From positions 4,537-68,536 of the forward strand of contig JABXGX010000081.1 of NCBI GenBank assembly GCA_016550405.1: a stretch of DNA of 64,000 nt. The letters run 5' to 3'. Positions 1-9,199 of the stretch are shown here, one piece after another. Source of the stretch: an archaeon. Its GTDB lineage: Archaea; Asgardarchaeota; Hermodarchaeia; Hermodarchaeales; Hermodarchaeaceae. The notes beneath the pieces were generated by a model. The model was not told the origin of the DNA. It was given only the letters and a program-made list of their open reading frames with translations, and searched no databases. Position 1 is the stretch's first letter, and every line of letters begins with the position of its first letter. The position numbers and the translations under genes were made by a program.

Positions 1-2129
1 ATCACACGGATACCACGAACATTAGCGGGGTAATCATACCGACTAATTCCAGCAAGATCAGCACCTGCATAGCTACACCAATTACACAGCATTGCGAAAA
101 TCTTGTCTTCTGGATTCTCCCTGAGAAGAGCGCGAATCTGATCCATAATCTGTGTATCTGTAAAATGCATCTGCTCAATGGCACCTGCTGGGCACTCCGC
201 GACGCAAGTACCACAACCATGGCATTTAGCAGGAGTAACAACGGCAGCTTTACCTGGTTCTGCTGAAATTGCCCCATATGCACAGCGAGAGACGCAGATG
301 CCACATTTTCCGGTTGCACTGCGGCAGAGTTCGGGATTTACCACAGCGACAATGGGTTCAATTTCCCATTCATCTTGTGTGATAATTCGGAGAGCCCGTG
401 ATGCAGCTGCACTGCCTTGAGCGACACTGGCAGGAATGTCTTTGGGACCTTGAGCCGAGCCGCAGAAAAAGACCCCTTCGGTAGCAGCGTCAACGGGTTT
501 TAGTTTGGGATGAGCCTCCATGTAGAAACCAGAGGGACCGAGAGGCACATTGAGGACCCTAGCGAGTTCTTCAGTGCCTTTACTTGGAACAGCAGCTGTG
601 CTGAGAATGACCATGTCGTATTCACGTTTGGTGAATTTGCCAGTAGCCATGTCTTCGGCTTGAACGAAAAGGTTGTGGGTTTGAGGATCTTCGGTGATGT
701 TGGCGGGCCTACCTTGTTGAAAGCGGATGCCTGCGCGACGAGCACGTTGGTAGAATTCTTCATAATCTTTGAAGTTAGTTCGAATATCCATGTAGTAAAT
801 GGTTATTTTGGCTTCAGGGTATTTTTCGTGGAGCAGAAGTGCGTTCTTGATTGTGTACATGCAGCAGAAGCCAGAGCAGTAGATGTTACTACGTTCGTCC
901 CGGCTACCAACGCATTGGATAAAAGCAAAGCTGTGAGGTTTGGTTTGATCTGAAGGACGAACGACCTTTCCTTCAGTTGGCCCTGCAGCGTTGATGAGCC
1001 GTTCGAGTTCCATGGCAGTAATCACATTCGTATAAACCCCATATCCGTATTCGGTGATGGGGGTGGGATCATAAGGTTCGTAGCCAGTTGCGACGATGAT
1101 TGTGCCGATATCAAATTCATGAATTTTCTCAGTGTCATCAGGGATAATAGCCTCTTGCCCCGCTTTATTACATGCTTCATAGCACATCATACATGCTTTA
1201 GGACTGAGACCAAGGCAATGGTCCGGATCAATCAAATATGCAGCAGGAACTGCTTGGGGATAAGGTATGTAGATAGCATGTCGCCAGCCAAGATTTGCAT
1301 CAAAATTATTTGGAACCAGTACAGGGCATACCTTCTGGCAATCACCACAACTGTTGCACTTGTCAATATCGACGTATCGTGGGCGCTGGGTGATTTGCAC
1401 TTTAAAGTTACCTACAAATCCTTCGACCTTAGTGACTTCAGCATTGGTGATGAGTTCGATATTTGGATGCCGGGCGACTTCAGCCATTTTGGGTCCAAGG
1501 ATACAAATGGAGCAGTCTAATGTAGGAAATGTTTTATCAAGGAGTGCCATGATGCCACCAACTGTGGGTGAGCGCTCAACGAGATAGACCTTGTAACCCG
1601 AGTCGGCAATATCGAGGGCCGCATGAATGCCTGAGACACCGCCTCCAATTACTAGTGCAGTGTGTGTGACTGGGACTTTGAGAACCTCTAGTGGTTGAAG
1701 GTGGTGAGCTTTCGCAACTGCACTCGCAATAAGGTCAGCAGCTTTTTCTTGACAGCCCTGTGGGTCGCTAGCGTGGCACCAGGTTCCCTGGTCCCTGATG
1801 TTGGCCATTTCGAAGAAGAATTGGTTGAGTCCAGCATCTTCCGTGCACCGGCGAAAAGTCGGTTCATGCATACGGGGTGTGCAGGCTGCGACAACCACAC
1901 GGTCGAGTTTTTCTTCTTTAACGATACGTTTTATTTCCTCTTGCCCGGGGTCAGCGCAGGTGAATCTGTTAACCTTGGTTGCAACGACGCCATCCAACTT
2001 TTCTGCGCCTTTCGCTAGGGAATCGCAGTCGACGACTCCTGCAATGTTACGTCCGCATTCACAGACAAAAACGCCGATTCGGGGTTTCTCTTCTTTGGGC
2101 TGCTTGGCTTTTGCGATGGGGGCCACCAC
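1..2129 (-). CDS. hdrA: HdrA-MvhD fusion (heterodisulfide reductase subunit A-like), 3' end cut by window edge
   Basis: Flavin-based electron-bifurcating HdrA-type subunit. An open frame enters from position 1 and runs on the minus strand to about 2129. The N-terminus carries CECGRNIAG and [11 protein letters not shown], followed by an FAD-binding [16 protein letters not shown] and several iron-sulfur motifs ([32 protein letters not shown]). After the last ferredoxin motif the frame continues into an MvhD-like segment ([17 protein letters not shown]), so this is an HdrA-MvhD fusion truncated by the window. In the family it passes electrons between ferredoxin, FAD and HdrBC or a hydrogenase. 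No ATG exists at the N-terminus. An in-frame TGA lies at 2136-2138, then CTG, GTG, GTG; GTG at 2129 is the likely start. No in-frame TGA suggesting selenocysteine was seen. Confidence 0.93.
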   Translation of the reverse strand, partial: MVAPIAKAKQPKEEKPRIGVFVCECGRNIAGVVDCDSLAKGAEKLDGVVATKVNRFTCADPGQEEIKRIVKEEKLDRVVVAACTPRMHEPTFRRCTEDAGLNQFFFEMANIRDQGTWCHASDPQGCQEKAADLIASAVAKAHHLQPLEVLKVPVTHTALVIGGGVSGIHAALDIADSGYKVYLVERSPTVGGIMALLDKTFPTLDCSICILGPKMAEVARHPNIELITNAEVTKVEGFVGNFKVQITQRPRYVDIDKCNSCGDCQKVCPVLVPNNFDANLGWRHAIYIPYPQAVPAAYLIDPDHCLGLSPKACMMCYEACNKAGQEAIIPDDTEKIHEFDIGTIIVATGYEPYDPTPITEYGYGVYTNVITAMELERLINAAGPTEGKVVRPSDQTKPHSFAFIQCVGSRDERSNIYCSGFCCMYTIKNALLLHEKYPEAKITIYYMDIRTNFKDYEEFYQRARRAGIRFQQGRPANITEDPQTHNLFVQAEDMATGKFTKREYDMVILSTAAVPSKGTEELARVLNVPLGPSGFYMEAHPKLKPVDAATEGVFFCGSAQGPKDIPASVAQGSAAASRALRIITQDEWEIEPIVAVVNPELCRSATGKCGICVSRCAYGAISAEPGKAAVVTPAKCHGCGTCVAECPAGAIEQMHFTDTQIMDQIRALLRENPEDKIFAMLCNWCSYAGADLAGISRYDYPANVRGIRV

Positions 2130-2159
2130 CAGTTCTCAGAGAATTCTCTCGGCTTTCGC

Positions 2160-2171
2160 TTTATACTTTTT
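2160..2171 (-). promoter_or_regulatory. TATA box for hdrA
   Basis: On the minus strand this reads AAAAGTATAAAG, centred about 37 nt upstream of the GTG start at 2129. This is the spacing of an archaeal TATA box that would give a very short leader. A second TATA-like site (TTTATA, near 2208) would give a longer leader. Confidence 0.45.
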
Positions 2172-2331
2172 TAACTTTCATTTCAATTGTTGCTAAAGTG
2201 TCTATAAATGTTGCAAACTTGTACGAATTCTTTGTCACTCAAACCAGCTCTGTGAAAGTGAGTCACCTAACAGATAATGGTGATATTTCAAATTCGTATG
2301 TGATGGGAGTCTTTGGGAAAAATGACCGGCG

Positions 2332-2883
2332 CTAAAATGCCATACCTGCGGCTTCACGTGTTGGAAACCGTTCAGCAAGGATTTCAGTTACCGCATTAAA
2401 AACATCCGTAACCCCTCGAGCATCCTTGGCAGAAGCTTCTATAAAAGGTGCATTGTATTGCGCCGCATATTCAATTCCTTCTTGTAATGTGACCAGAGGG
2501 CGTCTGGGACCAAACGTTTCCCGTAAATCGCATTTATTCCCAACAACCACTAATGGACAGCCAGGAACGGATTCATAGAGGCTGGTAATCCAATCATTCA
2601 GGCGATCCATAGTGTAGCGGCTTGAAATATCAAAAACAGCGATTGCTAGTCTAGCTCCCTTAAAGTAAGAGATGGCTAAATCACGAAATCGTATTTGTCC
2701 GCCTAGGTCCCAAATTTGAAGGATAGCAGCCCATTCGCCTTGCTGCACATTCTTTGCTGCAAAATCTACACCAACAGTGAGTTTCATACTTTCATCAAAG
2801 GTATTCCAAGTGTACCTCTTTAGGAGGCTTGTTTTGCCAACGCCACCTTCGCCGATTAAGACGATTTTGAGTATGCCTATCAC
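2332..2883 (-). CDS. Ras/Rab-like small GTPase
   Basis: 183 aa single-domain GTPase, probably a cytosolic molecular switch. All nucleotide-binding motifs are visible: G1 GEGGVGKTS (residues 11-19), G3 DLGGQ (59-63), G4 NKCD (116-119) and G5 EASAK (149-153). G3 has GGQ where Ras/Rab have AGQ, and the catalytic Gln is kept. There is no C-terminal cysteine (it ends MAF), so eukaryotic-style prenylation is not expected. The GTG start has a GAGG ribosome site 9 nt upstream. It is the last gene of a tight four-gene operon (5001 to 2332) with a zinc ribbon, a longin-like protein and a polytopic membrane protein, which suggests these proteins are regulator, effector or membrane target of the GTPase. 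That link is inference. Confidence 0.93.
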   Translation of the reverse strand: MIGILKIVLIGEGGVGKTSLLKRYTWNTFDESMKLTVGVDFAAKNVQQGEWAAILQIWDLGGQIRFRDLAISYFKGARLAIAVFDISSRYTMDRLNDWITSLYESVPGCPLVVVGNKCDLRETFGPRRPLVTLQEGIEYAAQYNAPFIEASAKDARGVTDVFNAVTEILAERFPTREAAGMAF

Positions 2884-2902
2884 TGTAGGTGCCTCTTGGT
2901 GT

Positions 2903-4324
2903 TTAAGCAGTTATGGCTTCGGTTTTAGTATTTCCCCTATCAAGCAATCGGTCCAACCAACCAGTAAGTGCTATTAGTAAGATGGCAAATGCGAAGACCC
3001 GAATAGTGGCCCGAATAAAGATTGGTACGAAGGTAATGTGCGCAGGGAAGATTAGGAAGAGCCCCAGTGCAAGTCCTAATGCTTTTCCTCTTCCAGAAAA
3101 GGGTTCTTTGCGTAGACGTTTGTAAATAAGCGAATAAAGAATAATTGGTATGAAGAAGAACAAAGAGAGTAACCCAATAGTTGACCACCAGAAGACATTG
3201 GCAGGGAAGACTTCAGCAGCACCTGGATGAGAAATTTCTGGAAAGAAGAAAACGGCAATAATGGTAAGCGGTATGGCAATTATGAAAGGAAGAAGAGTGA
3301 GGGGGCGCCATTCCATTGCATAAATTGCACTTGCTGCGGCAAAAGCAACCCCGACGAATCCAAGATAAGTGCCTAAAGTACCTACCACGGGAGGCACCCA
3401 ACTAAGTTCGGGGACAAATCGAGCGAACACATCGATGACATACAAGATGTATCCGATGGCGATGAAGAGAAAGAAACTAAATAACAATATTGTAGAATAG
3501 TGGGGCTTTATACGGTAGCGTCCCCATAGAAATGTTGCGGATATAAAGGCTAGACCGGCTGCAATCTGTGTTGCGGCGGTGAAGAATAATTCAGCAATAG
3601 GCACAAAGTCATACCACATTAAGACCCATACAACTTGTGCAGCCATGATAACCAGCGCTGCTGTATAACCCAGAAACTCACCACCAATATCCAGATCGGG
3701 TAATAGGAAGCCAATGGTGATAATTGTATAACCGAATAGTCCTATCCAACTAAGGATTGGAGCAAACGGATTCGTTGGCGACATTCCACGGGCAGAACCT
3801 GAAATCGAAATTAGAAGAATCCCAATGAATAGTGAGAATACAGTTGTTTTCCTAGTTTTCGTCCAGAGATAGCCAAACAGGATTGCAGGACCAAATCCGA
3901 GAATGGCTATTACTAACACCATGAGTACCGTATTTAGTAAAGGCATAGGAACGCCAGGAGCAGTCCAAACTACAAATATCCCGATAAAATAAAGAATAAA
4001 AACAGGAATTGAGAATTTACGTCGTTCGATTGCTAGAAGAGCAGCAAAGGCAACCATAAGGTTACCTGTAGCCACCAGACTGATAGTGAGCTTGTACTGC
4101 ACAATGTCTCCAATAGGAATTATTACATCTACGACACCTGAGAAACTTCCTAAAGCATAGAAAAGAAAGGCAATCGCCACAAGCATTGTTGGATAAGTAG
4201 CAAAGCGGTATTCAACTGGTACTTCACGATAGCGGCGAACCGCGAACCGACTTACAATTATCGCGCCGATAATCGAAATTACTGCGATAGCACCTGAATT
4301 TGCGGTTACTAGATCAAATCCCAT
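2903..4324 (-). CDS. polytopic membrane protein, about 14 TM segments, unknown function
   Basis: 473 aa, almost entirely hydrophobic, with about 14 predicted transmembrane helices separated by short polar loops; the longest polar stretches are near residues 150-160 and 400-415. I recognise no transporter signature or enzymatic motif. The start ATG has an AGGGG ribosome site 7 nt upstream. It lies 19 nt after the longin-like gene and 19 nt before the Ras-like GTPase in the same direction, so co-transcription is very likely. The operon suggests a membrane partner, receptor or channel controlled by the GTPase, but nothing in the sequence itself shows the function. Confidence 0.85.
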   Translation of the reverse strand: MGFDLVTANSGAIAVISIIGAIIVSRFAVRRYREVPVEYRFATYPTMLVAIAFLFYALGSFSGVVDVIIPIGDIVQYKLTISLVATGNLMVAFAALLAIERRKFSIPVFILYFIGIFVVWTAPGVPMPLLNTVLMVLVIAILGFGPAILFGYLWTKTRKTTVFSLFIGILLISISGSARGMSPTNPFAPILSWIGLFGYTIITIGFLLPDLDIGGEFLGYTAALVIMAAQVVWVLMWYDFVPIAELFFTAATQIAAGLAFISATFLWGRYRIKPHYSTILLFSFFLFIAIGYILYVIDVFARFVPELSWVPPVVGTLGTYLGFVGVAFAAASAIYAMEWRPLTLLPFIIAIPLTIIAVFFFPEISHPGAAEVFPANVFWWSTIGLLSLFFFIPIILYSLIYKRLRKEPFSGRGKALGLALGLFLIFPAHITFVPIFIRATIRVFAFAILLIALTGWLDRLLDRGNTKTEAITA

Positions 4325-4342
4325 TTTTTTCCCCTGTAATTT

Positions 4343-4732
4343 TTATAAACCGTATTTAGCCCATAACTCGGCTTTGTCTCCTGCAGACTTTTTCTTGGTA
4401 ATATGTTCTACAATGAGCTGTTGAATTACATCACATGGAACATTTCCAACAAGGTCTTTGATGAGTACTTGTATCTGGTCGAGTTGTACACGGGTTTCGC
4501 GGGAATTATCATCGGCGGCAACCACTAAGATATTATCCCCGGTTCGACGCATCAATAGATGGTAAGGACCAACGGTGAGTCGGTCAATATCCCCGCCCAT
4601 GATCTGATTGGCAAAACTTTGAATTGCTGAGATGAATCCTCCTACCATAGCGTCAGAGGCTTCGATGCTACCCAATTTTATAGTGAAGATAGGTTCTCCG
4701 CTGCCTGTGATGAGAAAGATATTGGTGATCAT
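4343..4732 (-). CDS. longin/roadblock-like small regulatory protein
   Basis: About 129 aa. The beginning (MITNIFLITGSGEPIFTIK) has the two-strand hairpin pattern of longin/roadblock-type domains, which begin with a strand, a Gly-Glu-Pro turn and a second strand. A helix (GGFISAIQSFANQIMG) and further strands follow, then a charged C-terminal tail. Such domains serve as GTPase partners in bacteria, Asgard archaea and eukaryotes. An upstream start at 4762 would overlap the previous gene by 19 nt; the ATG at 4732 lies 11 nt after that gene's stop and starts exactly at the domain, so I prefer it. The fold assignment rests on pattern only. It is embedded in the Ras-like GTPase operon. Confidence 0.7.
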   Translation of the reverse strand: MITNIFLITGSGEPIFTIKLGSIEASDAMVGGFISAIQSFANQIMGGDIDRLTVGPYHLLMRRTGDNILVVAADDNSRETRVQLDQIQVLIKDLVGNVPCDVIQQLIVEHITKKKSAGDKAELWAKYGL

Positions 4733-4743
4733 GTGAGTTTCGC

Positions 4744-5001
4744 CTAGATTTGTCCTAACCAACCTTTTGCCTTGTCAACAGCTGATTTCCCTTGTTTCGT
4801 CTCTTGGACAACAGGTTCAGCTTCACGAATTGTGAAGTTCCTGTCGACAAAGAGTACACATTGATGGCCTTTTTCGCAGGTTGCATTGATAAGTACGGGT
4901 ACCCGCGGTGCGGTGAGGAGGGCTTCTTCCTCAACCGAGACCTCCTGGATGATTACCCCACAGGTGGGGCATGGATACCACGGTAGTTCCCGTCGGGTCA
5001 T
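4744..5001 (-). CDS. small zinc-ribbon protein
   Basis: 85 aa. Two metal-binding half-sites are visible: YPCPTCG near the N-terminus and ATCEKGHQC about 30 residues later, followed by VDRNFTIRE. This fits a zinc-stabilised domain with Cys/His ligands. The C-terminal third is a charged, probably helical tail. It is the first gene of the four-gene operon ending with the Ras-like GTPase. The function is unknown; a scaffold or adaptor in the GTPase system is possible but unproven. The ATG start follows closely after in-frame stops, so no longer version is possible. Confidence 0.8.
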   Translation of the reverse strand: MTRRELPWYPCPTCGVIIQEVSVEEEALLTAPRVPVLINATCEKGHQCVLFVDRNFTIREAEPVVQETKQGKSAVDKAKGWLGQI

Positions 5002-5061
5002 GGCTAGTCACTTGGTCTTTCGTTCCCCATGTGAGTTGTTCCGATTCGACTCTTCCAAGCT

Positions 5062-5072
5062 TTTATTTAATA
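5062..5072 (-). promoter_or_regulatory. TATA box for the zinc ribbon-longin-membrane-GTPase operon
   Basis: On the minus strand the site reads TATTAAATAAA preceded by purine-rich GAGAAAGG, like a BRE. It is centred about 65 nt upstream of the first start codon (5001), implying a leader of roughly 35-40 nt. No other good TATA box lies between 5001 and the aminotransferase gene. Confidence 0.5.
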
Positions 5073-5216
5073 CCTTTCTCTCATCCCAAGCGATTATTAC
5101 GATTTCTGCAGAAATCGTGGGTGTCATTTGCATTTTCCTCAAGAAGCAGATATTCAGTTAAGGATTCAGCAACCATCTAGCCCTTTAAATACTCACAGCG
5201 AGTTTTAGGTGCTTAC

Positions 5217-6593
5217 TTAAAGTATCGTCAACTCTTTCAAAGCAGCCTGCAATGAGTCATTGAATACATCCACTGCCTGATCAGCCTGTTCAACAGTAAT
5301 AGTAAGGGGCGGTTTGATTTTCACAACGTTCCGTTGGAACGTCATGTGTCGCATAAAAGGCATACTTAGGTCGAAGATGACGCCGCGTTTTAATCCCTCA
5401 CGAACAATAGCATCAGCAAGGGAATTAGCGGGTGCCTTCCCATCACGGTCTTTAACGATTTCAACTCCAATGAAAAGTCCAGGTCCACGAACATCGCCTA
5501 TATGCTCATTTGATTCTTGAATTTCACGGAGCCGTTTGGTGATATGATTTCCGAGGTATTCTGCTCGCCCAGGTAGATCCAATCGCTGGATAATTTCGAT
5601 ATTAATTAGAGCAGCCGCCATAAGTAATGGGCTACTGCCAAAAGTGCTATGTTCTTCCGCTGGTGTAAATCCCCCATATTTTTCATCAGCAAGTGTGGCT
5701 CCGAGAGGTAAACCGCCTCCAAGTGCTTTGGTAAGTGCCATCATATCAGGATTGATTTTGTAAATTTCTGTGGCGAACATCTTACCCACACGACCAAACG
5801 CCGTTTGGGATTCATCAAAAATTAAAGTGACATTCATTTCGGTACAAAGCTTCCGAATGCCTTCGATGTACCGTTGAGGGGCAGGGACCTGTCCCCCTGG
5901 CCCCTGCATTGGTTCAATTATGATTCCAGCGACTGGGGTGTTGGTGCCGTACATGATTAGGTTTCGCAGATAGTCTAGACATTCGAGGTCACAATCTTTG
6001 GGATCTTGTTGCCCACGACAGCGATAACAATAGGGGTAAGGAGCCTTGATGAAATGCTGCAGTCCAAAGCTGGGAAACCGAATTAGGGGATTGGGCATCC
6101 AATTACTTGCGGTGACTGTGGCTAAGGTGGCTCCATGATAAGCTAACCAATGAGTAATGAAGAGTGAGGCGCCTGGTTTGTGTATCATCGCAAGTTTCAT
6201 GGCTGCTTCAATAGCAGTTGATCCGCCTTGATTTTGAATTGAGACCTTCTTGAGAGATCCCGGAGCAATTTGACTAAGTTTGTTTACCAATTTGATTCGT
6301 GGAACAGTCGGATATCCGTAGCGAACATGTGTGAGTCGCTCAGCTTGAAATTGAGTGGCGTAAATTACATCAGGGTTAATATACCCAACATTTAGTGTCC
6401 ATGCTTGGCTGGTACAGTCGAGATACTCATTTCCCTGGATATCCATTACTATACCTCCACCAGGAGTCCCTTTGGCTAGTATCATTTCCTTAAGAGGAGT
6501 AAGGATATGGGATTTGCATTCCTCGATTTCTTCTTCGGTGACCTCAGTGAGCATTTCGGCGATTTCATTTTCAGTCAAAACCTTTGGTTTCAT
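5217..6593 (-). CDS. class III PLP-dependent aminotransferase (GabT/ArgD-like)
   Basis: 458 aa, the usual length for class III (omega) aminotransferases such as 4-aminobutyrate or ornithine aminotransferase. Visible hallmarks are the NQGGSTAIEAAMKLA cofactor region, IFDESQTAFGRVGK containing the PLP-ring Asp, and TKALGGGLPLGA with the Schiff-base lysine. A cysteine-rich insert (YPYCYRCRG, then DCDLEC) resembles inserts in other archaeal class III enzymes. The substrate cannot be read from sequence; an omega-amino acid or ornithine donor, or an amino-acid epimerase role as in some archaeal relatives, is possible. GGTGAGGTG lies just before the ATG. It is probably transcribed alone. Confidence 0.93.
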   Translation of the reverse strand: MKPKVLTENEIAEMLTEVTEEEIEECKSHILTPLKEMILAKGTPGGGIVMDIQGNEYLDCTSQAWTLNVGYINPDVIYATQFQAERLTHVRYGYPTVPRIKLVNKLSQIAPGSLKKVSIQNQGGSTAIEAAMKLAMIHKPGASLFITHWLAYHGATLATVTASNWMPNPLIRFPSFGLQHFIKAPYPYCYRCRGQQDPKDCDLECLDYLRNLIMYGTNTPVAGIIIEPMQGPGGQVPAPQRYIEGIRKLCTEMNVTLIFDESQTAFGRVGKMFATEIYKINPDMMALTKALGGGLPLGATLADEKYGGFTPAEEHSTFGSSPLLMAAALINIEIIQRLDLPGRAEYLGNHITKRLREIQESNEHIGDVRGPGLFIGVEIVKDRDGKAPANSLADAIVREGLKRGVIFDLSMPFMRHMTFQRNVVKIKPPLTITVEQADQAVDVFNDSLQAALKELTIL

Positions 6594-6669
6594 CGCACCT
6601 CACCAGAACTCCTTATGTGAGATTCTGGTTCAAAAGACTGTGGATTGTTGAAAAACGATAAAAGAATTA

Positions 6670-7224
6670 TTATTGAAAGATTTGTTGAAGAATCGCTGAA
6701 AAGGCCTCGGGTACATTATACCCCTCTGTGGCGATGGTTGGAAAAACGTGGATGCCATTGTTGAGTTTAAGGGCGTCAGTGATACGTTGCCGGCTCAACG
6801 CGTTAGGAAGATCCCATTTATTGAGGCTCACGACAATTGGTAAGGTTTGATAAAGTTTCTCGCCAAAGAACTTCTGTAATTCGTCCCAAGATCGAATATT
6901 ATCTTGCAGTAGGGTAGGTTGGACATCTGCGACGAATACAATTCCATCGGTTCCGGCTAGGACCGTTGAGCGAGTTTCGGCATAATAATCTTGACCTGTT
7001 GCAGACCATATGTAGATGCGAAGCGTCCAGTCATTACGAGTTATATCAAGAGAGCCGAAATCGAAGAATAAGGTTCTTCCTGTAGTAGTCTCAATTGACT
7101 CGATTTTCTCGGATTGACCTAATTTTGTGAATAAGGTTCGGATACTTGTAGTTTTACCGCTCATAGCGGGACCATAATAGACGATTTTTGATTGGATTAT
7201 TTTACTACTCCAGTCAATGAGCAT
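6670..7224 (-). CDS. MglA-like small GTPase
   Basis: 184 aa GTPase of the MglA branch rather than Ras/Rab. P-loop GPAMSGKTT (residues 18-26), the MglA-type TTTGRTLFFDF (47-57) with switch-I threonine and RTLFFDF motif, G3 region WSATGQ (73-78) lacking the usual DxxGQ Asp, and NKWD (135-138). In bacteria MglA sets cell polarity and is activated by the roadblock protein MglB. Its start is 6 nt after the stop of the tandem-roadblock gene, whose TGA is embedded in the ribosome site GGTGAGG, so the two are translationally linked. They very probably form a GTPase and GAP/GEF pair. The missing Asp in G3 is typical of MglA relatives. Confidence 0.92.
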   Translation of the reverse strand: MLIDWSSKIIQSKIVYYGPAMSGKTTSIRTLFTKLGQSEKIESIETTTGRTLFFDFGSLDITRNDWTLRIYIWSATGQDYYAETRSTVLAGTDGIVFVADVQPTLLQDNIRSWDELQKFFGEKLYQTLPIVVSLNKWDLPNALSRQRITDALKLNNGIHVFPTIATEGYNVPEAFSAILQQIFQ

Positions 7225-7230
7225 AGGTCC

Positions 7231-8196
7231 TCACCCGGACAAGGTTTGTGTTTGGAAGGACGAGACGAAACCGTTTAAGAATCGATTCATCGGTTGCTGG
7301 ATTTTCGGTTTCTCAATGGATTGTGTGGCTTGTTGAAGAGTTTCTTCGATACGTGTTGTGAAGGTGGGGATAAGTAATCGGAGATAGCCCAAACGGTAAT
7401 TTCCTTTCTGGAGCGTGGTGCTAAAGATTCCTGTGCCAGTATTATAGATGAAATGGTGCTGGGAAGTGAGGGCAATTGTCACGTGGTTGATTGTTGTTCG
7501 TTTTGTAATCCAGGCGACTTTCCGACAAGTATCATACAAGGCGAAAGTAAACACGCTCAATCCACTAGTTAATGGATCCAACTGCTTGTCTGGAACGATG
7601 GGATATCCCCCATTGAGAGAAATGAAAGTAGGGTGGGCGCCATCCAAGAGATTGGTGAAATCCTCCAATAAGGCTCGAAGCTTCACAACTATCGATTCGG
7701 TGAGTACAAGGGAGAGGGACCGGATTGAAGGACTTGGTGAATGCATTGGCTTATCTTGCGCTCGGAATCGATCCATAATGGAGGTTTCTTGTCTGTTGGA
7801 ATAGCTTCGTAAAGGAGGAAGCGAGCCTGCTCTTTGAAGGTGAGGATGGATTTTTTGTGTGCAGTTGTGCAGGGATTGGAGGATGACGCCCAAGTTCGCC
7901 TGAGTCCGGGTGGTAAGCGATAAGAAGTAATCATCGTTTTCTGGGAAGGCGACAACAATGAATTTTGCCTGTTCTCCTTCGACTAAGACATAGTTGAGTG
8001 TGCTGTGAAGGCGACGGGCAACCGCATAGATCGCAGATGCAGCAGCCGAGATACCAAAGATTTCGTCAGGTGAAAGCCATAACCCAGCGCTAGTAATTGG
8101 ATAACCATCTCGTTGAGCTAAAAAGCTGTTATCAACACCTTTGATGCTGCGAAGATGCTCTAATTCTAGTTGGATTTCGCCTTCAGCATTCATCAT
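7231..8196 (-). CDS. tandem roadblock/LC7 domain protein, MglB-like partner of the adjacent GTPase
   Basis: About 321 aa. The first roadblock domain (residues roughly 5-115) has the classic pattern: a helix with LRSIKGVDNSFLAQRDGYPI, then ISAAASAIYAVARRL, then FIVVAFPENDDYFLSLTTRT. After a polar linker (about 120-165) a second, more divergent roadblock-like domain follows (LRALLEDFTNLLDGAHPTFI, ISLNGGYPIV), then a polar tail. Roadblock dimers bind MglA-type GTPases, so a fused tandem could mimic an MglB dimer. TTG at 8208 is possible, but GGAG sits 6 nt upstream of ATG 8196, which I prefer. It is co-transcribed with the MglA-like gene. Confidence 0.85.
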   Translation of the reverse strand: MMNAEGEIQLELEHLRSIKGVDNSFLAQRDGYPITSAGLWLSPDEIFGISAAASAIYAVARRLHSTLNYVLVEGEQAKFIVVAFPENDDYFLSLTTRTQANLGVILQSLHNCTQKIHPHLQRAGSLPPLRSYSNRQETSIMDRFRAQDKPMHSPSPSIRSLSLVLTESIVVKLRALLEDFTNLLDGAHPTFISLNGGYPIVPDKQLDPLTSGLSVFTFALYDTCRKVAWITKRTTINHVTIALTSQHHFIYNTGTGIFSTTLQKGNYRLGYLRLLIPTFTTRIEETLQQATQSIEKPKIQQPMNRFLNGFVSSFQTQTLSG

Positions 8197-8382
8197 AATG
8201 TACTCCAAGGGATAACCACTATGGAGCGACTCAGACTAACCTACTTAAAGCACTCAGGGAGAGCTGAAGAAATGTACCTCGCGGAGAGGTTGTAAGGGAA
8301 TTCTTTGCACTAGTTTATCATTGCAAAGGGAGGAATCCTGAAATATTCTCGAATAACAAAGGAGGGCTTGAGTGTGAATTGA

Positions 8383-9183
8383 TTGAAGGTTGCAGCAGTA
8401 CAAATGCATCCACGTTTTGCTGATCCCGAAAGAAACAGAAGCATGATTCGTCGGTATTGTAAGAAGGCAGGCAGCCGAGAGATAGATTTGATTGTGTTTC
8501 CTGAACTCTGTGCTAGTGGGTATAATTTCTCATCGATAGCACAGGTTCAATCCCTTGCTGAAGTGATTCCAGATGGACCTACAACTCAGTTATTAATCCA
8601 GTTAGCAAAACAATATTCCTTAACGATTGTTGCAGGAATTGCAGAACAGGGCCTTGATAACAGATTCTATAATTCTGCCGTCGTGATCGGTCCTCAAGGA
8701 TTCTTGGGGCGGTATCGAAAGATGCACCTTTTTGCTCGAGAAAAAGAGTGGTTTTATCCTGGGAATGCACCACCACAAGTCTGGTCGACTTCAAAGGCAA
8801 TAATTGGAGCTCTAGTGTGTTTTGATTGGGCATTTCCTGAAGCTGCACGGATCCTAATGTTGGAAGGGTGTGAGATTCTATGTCTTCCGGCAAATCTTGT
8901 ATTGCCCTATGCTCAACAAGCGATGATTACACGGAGTATTGAGAATCGAATCTTTACTATTGTCGCTAACCGTATTGGAACAGAGCGAAAACTGACATTT
9001 ACTGGACGAAGCCAAATCACGAGCCCCACCGGAACTATTCTTGCAAGGGGGAGAACTCAACGGACAGGTTTATTTTTAGCGAAAATCGAGCCTCAAAAAG
9101 CAAAGGATAAATTCCTTACGAAAACAAATCATATTATTAAAGATCGGCGCATTGAGTTATATGAGCGGCTTTTATATCGGTAA
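8383..9183 (+). CDS. carbon-nitrogen hydrolase (nitrilase superfamily)
   Basis: 266 aa, standard length for the family, which cleaves amide or nitrile C-N bonds. The catalytic triad is visible: Glu in VFPELCASGYNF, Lys in YRKMHLF and Cys in GALVCFDWAFPE. A second conserved Glu/Arg region (RSIENRIFTIVANRIG) follows. The frame opens with TTG directly after an in-frame TGA (8380-8382), so no earlier start exists; GGAGGG lies about 17 nt upstream. It is transcribed divergently from the tandem-roadblock gene. The substrate is unknown; omega-amidase-like or amidohydrolase activity is the family norm. Confidence 0.92.
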   Translation: MKVAAVQMHPRFADPERNRSMIRRYCKKAGSREIDLIVFPELCASGYNFSSIAQVQSLAEVIPDGPTTQLLIQLAKQYSLTIVAGIAEQGLDNRFYNSAVVIGPQGFLGRYRKMHLFAREKEWFYPGNAPPQVWSTSKAIIGALVCFDWAFPEAARILMLEGCEILCLPANLVLPYAQQAMITRSIENRIFTIVANRIGTERKLTFTGRSQITSPTGTILARGRTQRTGLFLAKIEPQKAKDKFLTKTNHIIKDRRIELYERLLYR

Positions 9184-9199
9184 ACATTCCAATCGGTTC

